DNA of 25,897 nucleotides from a virus. The stretch is taken from positions 1 through 25,897 of IMG/VR virus record IMGVR_UViG_3300044464_000070. One strand, 5' to 3'. The notes under the pieces are model-generated. The model saw only the letters and a program-made list of their open reading frames with translations, was not told where the DNA came from and did not search any database. Shown piece by piece: positions 1-6,077 of this stretch (its first letter is position 1; each line of letters opens with the position of its first letter). The position numbers and the translations under genes are program-made.

Positions 1-213
1 GTGAATGTGTTGGCAGCAGAGTCGGATGGGATGCCGGCATTTGTAGCTGAAACAGAAGCAGTCACAGTCTACGCACGAGCCGGTGCTGTTCATCCGAATT
101 CGATTTTGTTGGCAGCGTCTAAGGCATGTGCCAACCCCACATGCACAATCCATTTTATACCGCGCGTGCCGTGGCAGAAGTATTGTCCACGATGCGCGAA
201 GATTAGGAGGTAA
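1..213 (+). CDS. small Cys-rich (zinc-ribbon-like) protein, possibly 5'-truncated
   Basis: The frame is open from the first base of the window (GTG at 1), so the true start may lie upstream. The 70-residue product has a C-terminal Cys cluster: two Cys five residues apart (C-A-N-P-T-C), then a CPRC pair about 17 residues later, ending in a basic tail. This spacing resembles the small zinc ribbons found in phage and mobile-element regulators. The stop (211-213) is followed within 5 nt by the ATPase start, and the ATPase Shine-Dalgarno AGGAGG (205-210) lies inside this gene, so the two are probably co-transcribed and translationally linked. No function is recognised. A DNA-binding or adaptor role is only an inference from the Cys pattern. 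Confidence 0.55.
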   Translation: MNVLAAESDGMPAFVAETEAVTVYARAGAVHPNSILLAASKACANPTCTIHFIPRVPWQKYCPRCAKIRR

Positions 214-218
214 GTGAT

Positions 219-2033
219 ATGAATAAAGATATCATCCAACTTTCAGTTGACTTTTCTTTGCCAGTGAAAAACCTGTTGAGTCAGAAGCTGGCTTTCATGG
301 GTTCGAACGGCAGCGGGAAAACATACGGCTTGATGAAGATATTGGAAGAGATCCTGCGCCGTAATGGATGGGTGATCGTGTTTGATCCGGTTGGTATCCA
401 TTACGGATTGAGGCTCGATGAATCTGGCAAAAAGCCAAGCGATCTGACCATACCTGTTTTCGGTGGGCTGCATGGCGATGTGCCATTGACGCCCGAATCA
501 GGCAAGTTGGTTGCTGATCTTCTTTTTGAAAAACGACTCTCGGCTGTGCTGGATGTTTCGATGTTCACCGACCCGGAGCTCAATTTATTTGCTGCCAACT
601 TTGCAGAGCAGTTCTATCGCCGCATGCAGACTCGCAAGCATCCCGTCTCCATCGTGCTCGAAGAATGCCAGGAGTTTATTCCGCAGAACCCACAAAAGGG
701 AGAAGAGAAAAAACTGCATCACTTCACGCGCATTGGTAAGTTGGGACGCAATTACGGCATCGGTCTGATGATGGTTTCTCCACGCCCGCAAGAAGTGAAT
801 AAGAAAGTATTGAACCTCACGCAGTTGATGTTTGCCTTCCAAATGGGCGGACCGCAGGAGCGTAAAGCCATGGGTGAGTGGTTTGATTATGTTGGCTTCG
901 AAGATCGCATTGACCGCATCCTGCCAACTCTTGAAGTTGGTTGCCCTTATGTATCTTCGCCGCGCTGGCTGAAGTTCAATGGTGTGATCAAGAAGATAAA
1001 CAAGAAGTCAACCTTCGATACTTCATCAACCCCTGACTTTGACGAAAAGCAAAGCGCGGCGCTCGAACTCACGCCCATTGATATTGCAGCGATCCAGGAA
1101 TCGATGCAGGCTGTGATCGAGCAATCGAAAGCTGGTGACCCCAAGCTTTTGCGACAGGAAATTGAACAGTTAAAGCGACAGCTGCGGGAACGTTCGACGC
1201 AGGTGCAGGCTGAGGTAAAGATCGAGCGCGTTGAAGTGCCGGTGCTGCCGCAAGAGTCTATGGACGCGATCATCAAGTCGCTGGCTGATCTGAATGCTCA
1301 TGCGCAAGACATTAAGGATGTGGCAGATAAGATTGAGTCGTATCCGCTACAACTGGTGCCAATGGTTGGAATGTTAAAGAATGCAGTTGATCAATATTCA
1401 AAGCCGCCGACGATTAACTCCATGCGGGCAAAGATGGGAATCAAGCCAATGCAGGTGGGTGTTGATCGTGGTGCACCAGGGAAAGATAAGACGATAGCAA
1501 CGGTCATGCGCAGAGATAGTAAAAACCCAGACGTCATCAATGTGGTGAGTTCTGCGGAGATCACTGGCCCGATGCAACGCATCTTGGATGCAATCGCGTG
1601 GCTTGAGTCTATTGGCATCGATGCGCCCATGCAAGTGGCGGTGGCGTTTCTGGCTGGATATACGTTTGGCGGAGGTGCTTACAACAATCCGCGTGGTAAG
1701 TTGAATACTGCTGGATTGGTGGAATATGTTGGTGAAAGGATTCGGCTAACTGATGCAGGAAGACAGGTTGCACAATTTCCGAAGTTGCCGTTGACTGTCG
1801 ATGAAATGCACAGGCATGTGATGAATGTTTTACCGGGTCCACATCAAAAGATTTTGAGAGTGCTGTTGGAGAATTATCCCAATGCAATCTCGAAAGCCGA
1901 CTGTGCATCGATGGCAGGGTATGCACAAGGTGGCGCCTTTAATAACCCGCTTGGTAAGTTGCACACAATGGGACTGGTGGCTTATCCGCAGCCTAGTTAT
2001 GTGGTGGCTGAATCGTTATTATTTTTGGAGTGA
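219..2033 (+). CDS. HerA/DUF87-type ATPase with duplicated C-terminal domain
   Basis: This is a 604-residue P-loop ATPase of the HerA/FtsK-like group. Walker A GSNGSGKT is at residues 28-35 and Walker B (VSIVLEEC) at about 143-150. A segment [20 protein letters not shown] (171-190) matches the arginine-finger/sensor region of HerA-like proteins. Residues about 305-335 are predicted coiled coil. The C-terminus holds two copies of a roughly 50-residue unit (about 451-503 and 541-590), each with a G-G-A-(Y/F)-N-N-P-x-G-K-L core, probably winged-helix-like. The start is supported by AGGAGG eight nt upstream. Its stop overlaps the GTG at 2030, and the integrase ATG is 9 nt downstream, so both are likely one operon. 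HerA proteins pump or translocate DNA, and a role in phage or element DNA processing is inferred. No NurA, SIR2 or DUF4297 partner is adjacent, so I do not call a defence system. Confidence 0.85.
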   Translation: MNKDIIQLSVDFSLPVKNLLSQKLAFMGSNGSGKTYGLMKILEEILRRNGWVIVFDPVGIHYGLRLDESGKKPSDLTIPVFGGLHGDVPLTPESGKLVADLLFEKRLSAVLDVSMFTDPELNLFAANFAEQFYRRMQTRKHPVSIVLEECQEFIPQNPQKGEEKKLHHFTRIGKLGRNYGIGLMMVSPRPQEVNKKVLNLTQLMFAFQMGGPQERKAMGEWFDYVGFEDRIDRILPTLEVGCPYVSSPRWLKFNGVIKKINKKSTFDTSSTPDFDEKQSAALELTPIDIAAIQESMQAVIEQSKAGDPKLLRQEIEQLKRQLRERSTQVQAEVKIERVEVPVLPQESMDAIIKSLADLNAHAQDIKDVADKIESYPLQLVPMVGMLKNAVDQYSKPPTINSMRAKMGIKPMQVGVDRGAPGKDKTIATVMRRDSKNPDVINVVSSAEITGPMQRILDAIAWLESIGIDAPMQVAVAFLAGYTFGGGAYNNPRGKLNTAGLVEYVGERIRLTDAGRQVAQFPKLPLTVDEMHRHVMNVLPGPHQKILRVLLENYPNAISKADCASMAGYAQGGAFNNPLGKLHTMGLVAYPQPSYVVAESLLFLE

Positions 2034-2041
2034 GGTTTGTT

Positions 2042-2956
2042 ATGTCGAAATTTATGGATGATCTAAGAGATAAGATCAGAGTGAAACAGTATGCCTATAA
2101 GACTGAGAAGACGTATTTGGATTGGGTGGAATGGTTCATCCGTTTTCATAGTTTACGTCATCCAAATGATATGGGTAAAGTTGAGATTGAGTCGTTTGTG
2201 ACGAACCTGGCTAAAACCGGTGTGAGTGCGAGCACACAAAATCAGGCGTTGGCGGCAATCCTATTCATGTATCGCGCTATGTTCGACAGAGAGTTTGAAG
2301 GGATCGAAGCCGTGCGAGCTAAGAAGTCCACGCATATTCCCACGGTGTTGACTGTGGATGAAGTGAAGCGGGTGTTGTGTCATTTGCAGGGTGTTTATCA
2401 CATGATCGGATATATGCTATATGGCAGTGGGATGCGTCTCATGGAATGTATGCGGCTGCGGGTGAAGGATGTTGATTTTGAGTTGAAAACCATTACATTG
2501 CGGGATACGAAGTCAAACCGTGATCGCGTGACAGTTTTACCGAATGCTGTGATCGAGCCGTTGAAGTTGCATTTGGCGAAGGTCAAAGCTCAGCACGATG
2601 AAGATATATCGAAGGGGTTTGAAAGTGTGGAAATGCCCGGCGCATTGGGCAGAAAATATCCGAACGCGGAATATGAATGGGGCTGGCAATATGTTTTTCC
2701 TGCCAGTCAATATTCACGCGATCCGCGCAGTGGGATCGTAAGACGGCATCATTTGTATGAAACCAGCGTACAGAAGGCGGTCCGTAAGGCGGCGAAGGAA
2801 TCTGGAATTGTGAAGCCGGTTGGTCCGCATACGTTTCGTCATTCTTTTGCAACTCATCTTTTGCAAGGAGGCACAGACATCAGAAAGATTCAGGAATTGC
2901 TTGGACATCAAGACCTAAAAACCACGATGGTTTATCCCCAGCAGCGTGCGGGCTAA
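2042..2956 (+). CDS. intI: integron integrase (IntI-like tyrosine recombinase), truncated after the catalytic Tyr
   Basis: This tyrosine recombinase has an N-terminal SAM-like domain and a catalytic domain with Arg in YGSGMRLME, the [12 protein letters not shown] box (His and Arg), a LLGH box and the nucleophile region TTMVY. Numbered from the ATG at 2042, these fall at R132, H263/R266, H289 and Y298. Between them lies the additional IntI-specific patch ([21 protein letters not shown] then RRHHLYE), which separates integron integrases from XerC/D and ordinary phage integrases. I chose ATG 2042, with GAGG 6 nt upstream, over the GTG at 2030. The protein ends six residues after Tyr (PQQRAG), where IntI proteins normally continue for about 15-25 residues. 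Its stop codon is the TAA of the CTAAC box of the first attC. Activity is therefore doubtful. The gene runs in the same direction as the cassettes; in most integrons it is divergent. Confidence 0.9.
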   Translation: MSKFMDDLRDKIRVKQYAYKTEKTYLDWVEWFIRFHSLRHPNDMGKVEIESFVTNLAKTGVSASTQNQALAAILFMYRAMFDREFEGIEAVRAKKSTHIPTVLTVDEVKRVLCHLQGVYHMIGYMLYGSGMRLMECMRLRVKDVDFELKTITLRDTKSNRDRVTVLPNAVIEPLKLHLAKVKAQHDEDISKGFESVEMPGALGRKYPNAEYEWGWQYVFPASQYSRDPRSGIVRRHHLYETSVQKAVRKAAKESGIVKPVGPHTFRHSFATHLLQGGTDIRKIQELLGHQDLKTTMVYPQQRAG

Positions 2957-3075
2957 CACCAGATGCACTGGACGGGGCTGTAGATCCCCTTACAGAGCGT
3001 ATTGTGGAAGCAGAATTGAAACTTGAACCGTGGCGCTCGGCAAATCCGCCCCGCCAGTAATCTAAACCGTTCGGC
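2951..3075 (+). other. attC-like recombination site 1
   Basis: R'' GGCTAAC (2951-2957), a 9-nt spacer ending in TGC, L'' ACTGGACGGGGC (2967-2978), L' GCCCCGCCAGT (3048-3058), a 10-nt spacer, and R' GTTCGGC (3069-3075). L'' and L' are complementary except for one extra base on one side, which is the extrahelical-base asymmetry typical of attC hairpins. The variable terminal structure is about 70 nt. R'' and R' fit the RYYYAAC/GTTRRRY consensus with one mismatch each. The TAA of R'' is the intI stop codon. Confidence 0.75.
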
Positions 3076-3113
3076 GGCATCTTGCCAGCCGAGTACCTGA
3101 AAGGAAAATCAAA

Positions 3114-3356
3114 ATGGATAATTGCCCGCATTGCAAAAAAGACATTCGCAAGGAATTGATACATGAAGTTTTTGGAAGGTTGAAGGGTCACGACTTTGAG
3201 CACGAGTGTTCCTTCTGTGGTGCATTGCTCGAAGTTGAAGTTGTGCCCGTGCCTGAGTTTGAAATGTCAGTCAAAGAGCCGCCCAACACGGCGTGCACTG
3301 GATTGGCTGAAACGTCCGCAAAATTATCAGGTCTGGCGCAACCCGCCAACCAGTAA
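3114..3356 (+). CDS. gene-cassette ORF: small zinc-ribbon protein
   Basis: An 80-residue ORF with CPHC near the N-terminus and CSFC about 28 residues later, a four-Cys zinc-ribbon arrangement, followed by an acidic segment. AAGGA lies 8-13 nt before the ATG. It sits between attC-like sites 1 and 2, so it is the first cassette gene. The last 25 or so residues (from PPNTACTG onward) are translated from attC site 2 itself, because the R'' box there has lost the usual stop codon (GCCCAAC). That tail is probably not functional. Specific function is unknown; small Cys-rich proteins are common among integron cassettes. Confidence 0.6.
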   Translation: MDNCPHCKKDIRKELIHEVFGRLKGHDFEHECSFCGALLEVEVVPVPEFEMSVKEPPNTACTGLAETSAKLSGLAQPANQ

Positions 3357-3375
3357 CGCATAACCGCTAGAAGGC
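3281..3375 (+). other. attC-like recombination site 2
   Basis: R'' GCCCAAC (3281-3287), a 9-nt spacer ending in TGC, L'' ACTGGATTGGC (3297-3307), L' GCCAACCAGT (3345-3354), then R' at about 3366-3375 (GCTAGAAGGC). L''/L' pair with one extra base on the L'' side. The R' box is degenerate, with about three additional bases relative to GTTAGGC, so this site may be weakened. It contains the 3' end of the upstream cassette ORF, and its AGAAGG may serve as the ribosome binding site of the next one. Confidence 0.65.
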
Positions 3376-3378
3376 TTC

Positions 3379-3600
3379 ATGCAAAAATATATTTGTCCTA
3401 TCTGTCTCACTGAAACTGAAACCGATGATCCATTCCCTAAGTGTTGCGGTCATTATTCAGTTGAAATCGAAATGTGGAACGCTGACGTTGATGGCTGGAT
3501 GAAGTCTCGTGAGTATGAGTTAAGCCTTCTAATAAAGCGTGCAGTTGACGCTTCGCCACGCGGCAAAAAACTGGACAAGTTATCAGGCTCGCGCAACTAA
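3379..3600 (+). CDS. gene-cassette ORF: small Cys-rich protein
   Basis: A 73-residue ORF with CPIC near the N-terminus and a CC pair about 15 residues on, suggesting a small metal-binding fold. A Shine-Dalgarno-like AGAAGG (3370-3374) inside the end of attC site 2 lies 4-5 nt before the ATG. The last 20 or so residues are encoded by attC site 3 (3527-3615), whose R'' box stop codons are out of this frame, so the native protein may effectively end near SREYELSLL. No family is recognised. Its placement between two attC-like sites is the main reason to call it a cassette gene. Confidence 0.55.
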   Translation: MQKYICPICLTETETDDPFPKCCGHYSVEIEMWNADVDGWMKSREYELSLLIKRAVDASPRGKKLDKLSGSRN

Positions 3601-3615
3601 CGCCAGCCGTTCGGC
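3527..3615 (+). other. attC-like recombination site 3
   Basis: R'' TTCTAAT (3527-3533), 9-nt spacer AAAGCGTGC, L'' AGTTGACGC (3543-3551), L' GCGCAACT (3591-3598), 10-nt spacer AACGCCAGCC, R' GTTCGGC (3609-3615). L''/L' pair with one unpaired base. The spacer and R' closely resemble those of site 1, including the GCCGTTCGGC-type end. This is the cleanest overall match to a chromosomal-type attC, apart from the last base of R''. Confidence 0.7.
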
Positions 3616-3630
3616 ATTTATTGTGTAAAC

Positions 3631-3762
3631 TTGAAACGTCTGGTTACTGGGCTCGTGGAGCGTTCGGGCAGTTATAAAGATGTGGAGGTGCCGACTCTTA
3701 CAGCTAGACAATGCCCAACAAAGCATGCAAAGGACGGCTGTGCCGTCACACTCGCCCACTAG
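3631..3762 (+). CDS. possible short cassette ORF (low confidence)
   Basis: An open frame from a TTG (3631) to TAG (3760-3762) would give 43 residues, of which the last 14 or so are read from attC-like site 4. No Shine-Dalgarno is seen before the TTG. The interval between attC sites 3 and 4 is only about 100 bp, so this cassette could equally be an empty or decayed one. I list it because the frame stays open through the whole cassette. Confidence 0.2.
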   Translation: MKRLVTGLVERSGSYKDVEVPTLTARQCPTKHAKDGCAVTLAH

Positions 3763-3764
3763 GC
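3713..3764 (+). other. degenerate attC-like site 4
   Basis: R'' GCCCAAC (3713-3719) and 9-nt spacer AAAGCATGC are intact and match the other sites. They are followed by a compact hairpin GACGGC/GCCGTC (3733-3738 with 3742-3747) and an R'-like ACTAGGC (3758-3764), which lacks the leading GT. At 52 bp it is short. It is probably a decayed or truncated attC marking the end of the array. Confidence 0.45.
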
Positions 3765-3811
3765 TGTTGTAACAATACTAGAGAGGTATCGTCCCGCACA
3801 AAAGAGAAAGG

Positions 3812-3824
3812 TATAATAGAACGT
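3812..3824 (+). promoter_or_regulatory. candidate -10 box downstream of the cassette array
   Basis: A perfect TATAAT (3812-3817) is followed 7 nt later by an ATG (3825) that opens a 19-codon ORF ending in TGA at 3882-3884, immediately before the ATG at 3885. No good -35 hexamer is seen at 16-18 nt. The short ORF would be essentially leaderless and could act as a leader peptide for the 3885 gene. The evidence is limited to the -10 match and spacing. Confidence 0.3.
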
Positions 3825-3884
3825 ATGAACTATATATCGAAAGGTATCCAATCAGGTGACGTATTGCTTTTGCGGGGGAAATGA

Positions 3885-4223
3885 ATGTCATCCAAATCAT
3901 TTCGTGAGCGGAAGTTTGTTTTATGCACTGGTGAGATTGCCACGTTTGAAAAACTGGCAGAGCATCGTGATAGTCATATCGTGGGTGAGCTGCATCACCT
4001 GGTGCGCGATGGCATTGATCTCACTGTATGCGCTGTATACACTTCGTCGTATCGCGTCAATCAAGTGTTATCACCGCCGCCGGTGATCCGCGTGTATGCG
4101 ATTGGTGATGCCATCATTCCGTGCGAGCTGTGTGATCATCGCCGCGATTGGGGCATCAGCATGACCGGTCTCTTTTGGTTGATGAAACGAATCTATAAAA
4201 ACTTTTCTTCGAGCGGGATATAA
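3885..4223 (+). CDS. hypothetical protein
   Basis: A 112-residue protein that I do not recognise. It has a mixed alpha/beta look, with a CELCDHRRDWG segment near residue 83 (a possible metal-binding CxxC) and a basic C-terminus. GGGGGAA (3875-3880) precedes the ATG at a suitable distance, and the start abuts the stop of a 19-codon upstream ORF. Its stop codon (4221-4223) lies inside the TATAAT of the late promoter/leader copy A, so it is the last gene before the packaging block. Another frame over the same DNA (3856-4086) is less convincing, as it has no ribosome binding site. Confidence 0.5.
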   Translation: MSSKSFRERKFVLCTGEIATFEKLAEHRDSHIVGELHHLVRDGIDLTVCAVYTSSYRVNQVLSPPPVIRVYAIGDAIIPCELCDHRRDWGISMTGLFWLMKRIYKNFSSSGI

Positions 4224-4282
4224 TAGTTTAAGTTGAATGTTGCACGTCCCGGCTTTGTCTGGGACAATCCCATCGGAATAAT
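4197..4282 (+). promoter_or_regulatory. late promoter/leader module, copy A
   Basis: TATAAT at 4219-4224 is followed by AGTTGAAT (4231-4238) near the expected start of transcription, then a hairpin GTCCCGG/CTGGGAC (4246-4252 with 4259-4265). A TCGGAA box comes next (4273-4278), then a terminator hairpin. The upstream spacer shares TTTTCTT and GCGGG with copy B at 10005-10032, but there is no TTGACA-like -35 here. The same order of elements recurs in copy B, so the module is a duplicated regulatory unit. It precedes the holin-like gene and the packaging block. Confidence 0.6.
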
Positions 4283-4322
4283 GCACCCGATGACTCTCTT
4301 GAGTCGTCGGGCGCATTCGTTT
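4283..4322 (+). terminator. terminator-like hairpin in leader A (possible attenuator)
   Basis: An 11-bp stem (4286-4296 with 4301-4311, one G-T wobble) with loop TCTT is followed by a moderately T-rich tail. It lies between the promoter and the first gene (ATG 4348), so it would stop transcription before the gene unless read through. It is nearly identical to the stem in leader B. An alternative pairing of ATCGG (4272-4276) with CCGAT (4287-4291) could disrupt it. Confidence 0.6.
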
Positions 4323-4347
4323 AAATCATTTGTAAAAGGAGATCAAA

Positions 4348-4653
4348 ATGACTGTTGAACAATTGGGTTCCATTGCTGGTGTCGTGTTATCGCTTGCGTT
4401 GGGATATATCCCTGGGCTGGCAGAGTGGTATGCAAACAAGGACACCAGGTCCAAGGCGCGCATTATGGGCGCGCTGTTGATCATCGTTGCGCTGGCTATC
4501 TTTGCGATGGCATGTGCTCACATCATTGCTGGCATTGGGCTGGCTGTTGTGTGCACGAAGGTGTCACTGCTTCAGCTGGTGCAGATCCTGATCGCCGCAT
4601 TGATTGCGAACCAGTCCACGTTCATGCTGGCTGTGCGTCCGTTCAAGCGGTAA
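4348..4653 (+). CDS. small multi-spanning membrane protein, holin candidate
   Basis: A 101-residue hydrophobic protein with three likely transmembrane segments (about residues 5-25, 41-63 and 68-92), separated by a short charged loop (NKDTRSKAR), and a basic C-terminus (RPFKR). Size and topology fit a class I holin or another small phage membrane protein; no holin family is identified by sequence. AAAGGAG (4335-4341) precedes the ATG. It is the first gene after the duplicated promoter/leader and overlaps the HNH gene by one base (TAATG), so it heads the packaging operon. If it is a holin, the cognate endolysin is not in this window. Confidence 0.65.
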   Translation: MTVEQLGSIAGVVLSLALGYIPGLAEWYANKDTRSKARIMGALLIIVALAIFAMACAHIIAGIGLAVVCTKVSLLQLVQILIAALIANQSTFMLAVRPFKR

Positions 4654-5036
4654 TGCCCAACCGTGCGCAGCGTCCATGTGCGCGTCATCCATGGATACTG
4701 ATCAGTCCAGGTGCTGGCTGTCCGCAGTGTGTTGGGCAGCCAGCGCTTGAACGTCCACGTGTGGCGCCACGTCCCACCGCGGCGAGGCGTGGCTATGGAT
4801 ACAAGTGGCAACAGTATCGCAAGCAATACTTCAGTGTGCCGCGCATCTGTGCGTGTGGATGCGGACGGTTCGCAACGATAGACAATGCGGACATCGATCA
4901 CATCCAGGCTGTGACTGGTCCCAGTGACCCGCTGTTCTGGAAACACTCGAACCATCAGGCACTGATCCACGAACATCACTCACGTAAAACGGCCACGCAG
5001 AACCGTGTCTCTCCGCGGCGGGGGAGGGGAGTGTAA
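4653..5036 (+). CDS. HNH endonuclease of the packaging module
   Basis: The 127-residue protein has an N-terminal CxxC (CPQC, 23-26), the typical RRGYGYKWQQYR motif, a CACGC cluster (66-70), DH at 82-83, Asn 100 in SNHQAL and His 109 before SRKT. These form the beta-beta-alpha metal HNH fold seen in HK97 gp74-like proteins. The usual second CxxC is altered (HEHHSRKT rather than CHSRKT). The start at 4653 follows the one-base overlap with the upstream stop; the frame remains open further upstream but only antiparallel to the holin-like gene's codons. HNH proteins next to terminase support specific cleavage of phage DNA at cos ends, which suggests cos packaging here. Confidence 0.85.
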   Translation: MPNRAQRPCARHPWILISPGAGCPQCVGQPALERPRVAPRPTAARRGYGYKWQQYRKQYFSVPRICACGCGRFATIDNADIDHIQAVTGPSDPLFWKHSNHQALIHEHHSRKTATQNRVSPRRGRGV

Positions 5037-5123
5037 ATCTTTGCAACTCCCACGTATAGACCGTTGCTCTTGCAGCAATACGAAAATTTCTCCCAATGTG
5101 AAAAATTTGCGACCATAGAAATT

Positions 5124-5678
5124 ATGCCAGCTAAAAAGGATTCATCTCTCAATAAACGGCACGACACCAAAGCGGACAAAGCGAAGCGAGAGTCTGCTGA
5201 AGCGGCGATGGTGCCCACCACAAAACTATCAAAGAAGCCGCCGATCGCATTGACTGGCCACAAAGTAGCCAGTGCAGTATGGACTCGACTGGTGAGTCTA
5301 TATTACGAAACGAAAGGCGAGATCATCACATCGTTCGATGAAGACGTGTTGATCAAGTATTGCCTGGCTGAAGAAGAGTTGATCCAGTTGGCGGATTTGC
5401 GAAAGGTGATCTTTCAAACTTGGAACATACATCTCAAATGGTTGAACCAATTCAAGCCGAAAGGTGATCAGATAAAAGATTACCTGGGCGCACTCGCGCA
5501 GGCGAATGCATTGCTTCAAAGATTTCAAGGCATGGATGCGCGCATGGATGGTAAGAGAAAGATGATCATCACGATGGCGCAATCGTTGTATCTCACGCCG
5601 CGATCGCGCGCGGGTGTGGCGCCAACGGAGAAAGAACCAGAGAAGCCAAAGAGCGAGATGGACAATCTACTTGATTGA
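5124..5678 (+). CDS. terS: phage terminase small subunit (P27-like)
   Basis: About 184 residues. After a basic N-terminus comes the P27-family core: a PPIALTGHKVASAVWTRLV segment, then a helical region with FDEDVLIKYCLAEEEL, and a C-terminal LTPRSRAGV motif that closes many P27-type small terminases, followed by an acidic tail. The small subunit binds the packaging site and loads the large subunit. I take ATG 5124 (MPAKKDSS) as the start; a TTG at 5064 in the same frame would add 20 residues of unlike composition, and neither has a strong ribosome site. HNH lies just upstream and TerL downstream, with two small ORFs inserted between the terminase subunits. Confidence 0.8.
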   Translation: MPAKKDSSLNKRHDTKADKAKRESAEAAMVPTTKLSKKPPIALTGHKVASAVWTRLVSLYYETKGEIITSFDEDVLIKYCLAEEELIQLADLRKVIFQTWNIHLKWLNQFKPKGDQIKDYLGALAQANALLQRFQGMDARMDGKRKMIITMAQSLYLTPRSRAGVAPTEKEPEKPKSEMDNLLD

Positions 5679-5692
5679 AAGGATTGAATAAC

Positions 5693-5917
5693 ATGTTCGA
5701 ATATTTAAAAACCCTGCGATGTATTTATTTGCATAAGTCATTTTCTTATGGCTTGCCCGCTGCGGGAAAGTATTTGATTTGGGATTGCAGTTGTATTAAG
5801 TGTGGTCACCAATTCAAAATAAAAAGACCGAACACGCCGCGCTGGGTATCGCCTATTCGTTTTGACAAGACCCGTCCTGAAAGTTGGGATGAATGGAATA
5901 AGCGAAATACATCATGA
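5693..5917 (+). CDS. small Cys-containing protein inserted between terminase genes
   Basis: A 74-residue product with a C-x-C-x-x-C cluster (CSCIKCGHQF) at mid-length, likely a small zinc-binding site, and several aromatic residues. AAAGGA (5678-5683) lies 9 nt before ATG 5693, which I prefer to the TTG at 5675. The region is visibly more AT-rich than the terminase genes around it, which suggests a later insertion (moron). It overlaps the next short ORF by 4 bp (ATGA). No family is recognised. Confidence 0.55.
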   Translation: MFEYLKTLRCIYLHKSFSYGLPAAGKYLIWDCSCIKCGHQFKIKRPNTPRWVSPIRFDKTRPESWDEWNKRNTS

Positions 5918-6075
5918 ATCCAAAATTATTGAAGGCGCTGATTCTTTGGATCGAAATTGTTTGTTCAATGCTTTTATATCAAAGCAATATTTTTCCCGAA
6001 AATCAACGAGTAGATTTACATAAAGCAACTGCCGTCTTGACTGCTGAACTCAAAAAGCAGGATGTCTCTAAATAA
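5914..6075 (+). CDS. short ORF, 53 aa, N-terminal hydrophobic segment
   Basis: The ATG at 5914 overlaps the preceding stop (ATGA), and the frame ends at TAA 6073-6075, two bases before the TerL start. The product has a hydrophobic stretch at residues 5-22 that could be a signal anchor, then a polar helix. The overlap and tight fit between two genes support it being translated. It shares the AT-rich composition of the 5693 ORF, so both may have arrived together. Function unknown. Confidence 0.5.
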   Translation: MNPKLLKALILWIEIVCSMLLYQSNIFPENQRVDLHKATAVLTAELKKQDVSK

Positions 6076-6077
6076 CT

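Noticed and set aside
219-2033. HerA-based anti-phage defence system
   Set aside because: No NurA, SIR2, DUF4297 or helicase/nuclease partner is adjacent; the neighbours are a zinc-ribbon-like ORF and an integrase.
4425-4652. N-terminal extension of the HNH protein
   Set aside because: It lies over the holin-like gene in another frame, with Cys/His-rich shadow composition; ATG 4653 in TAATG is the natural start.
5064-5123. TTG start giving a longer small terminase
   Set aside because: The added 20 residues differ in composition, no ribosome site is seen, and ATG 5124 gives the usual basic N-terminus; still possible.
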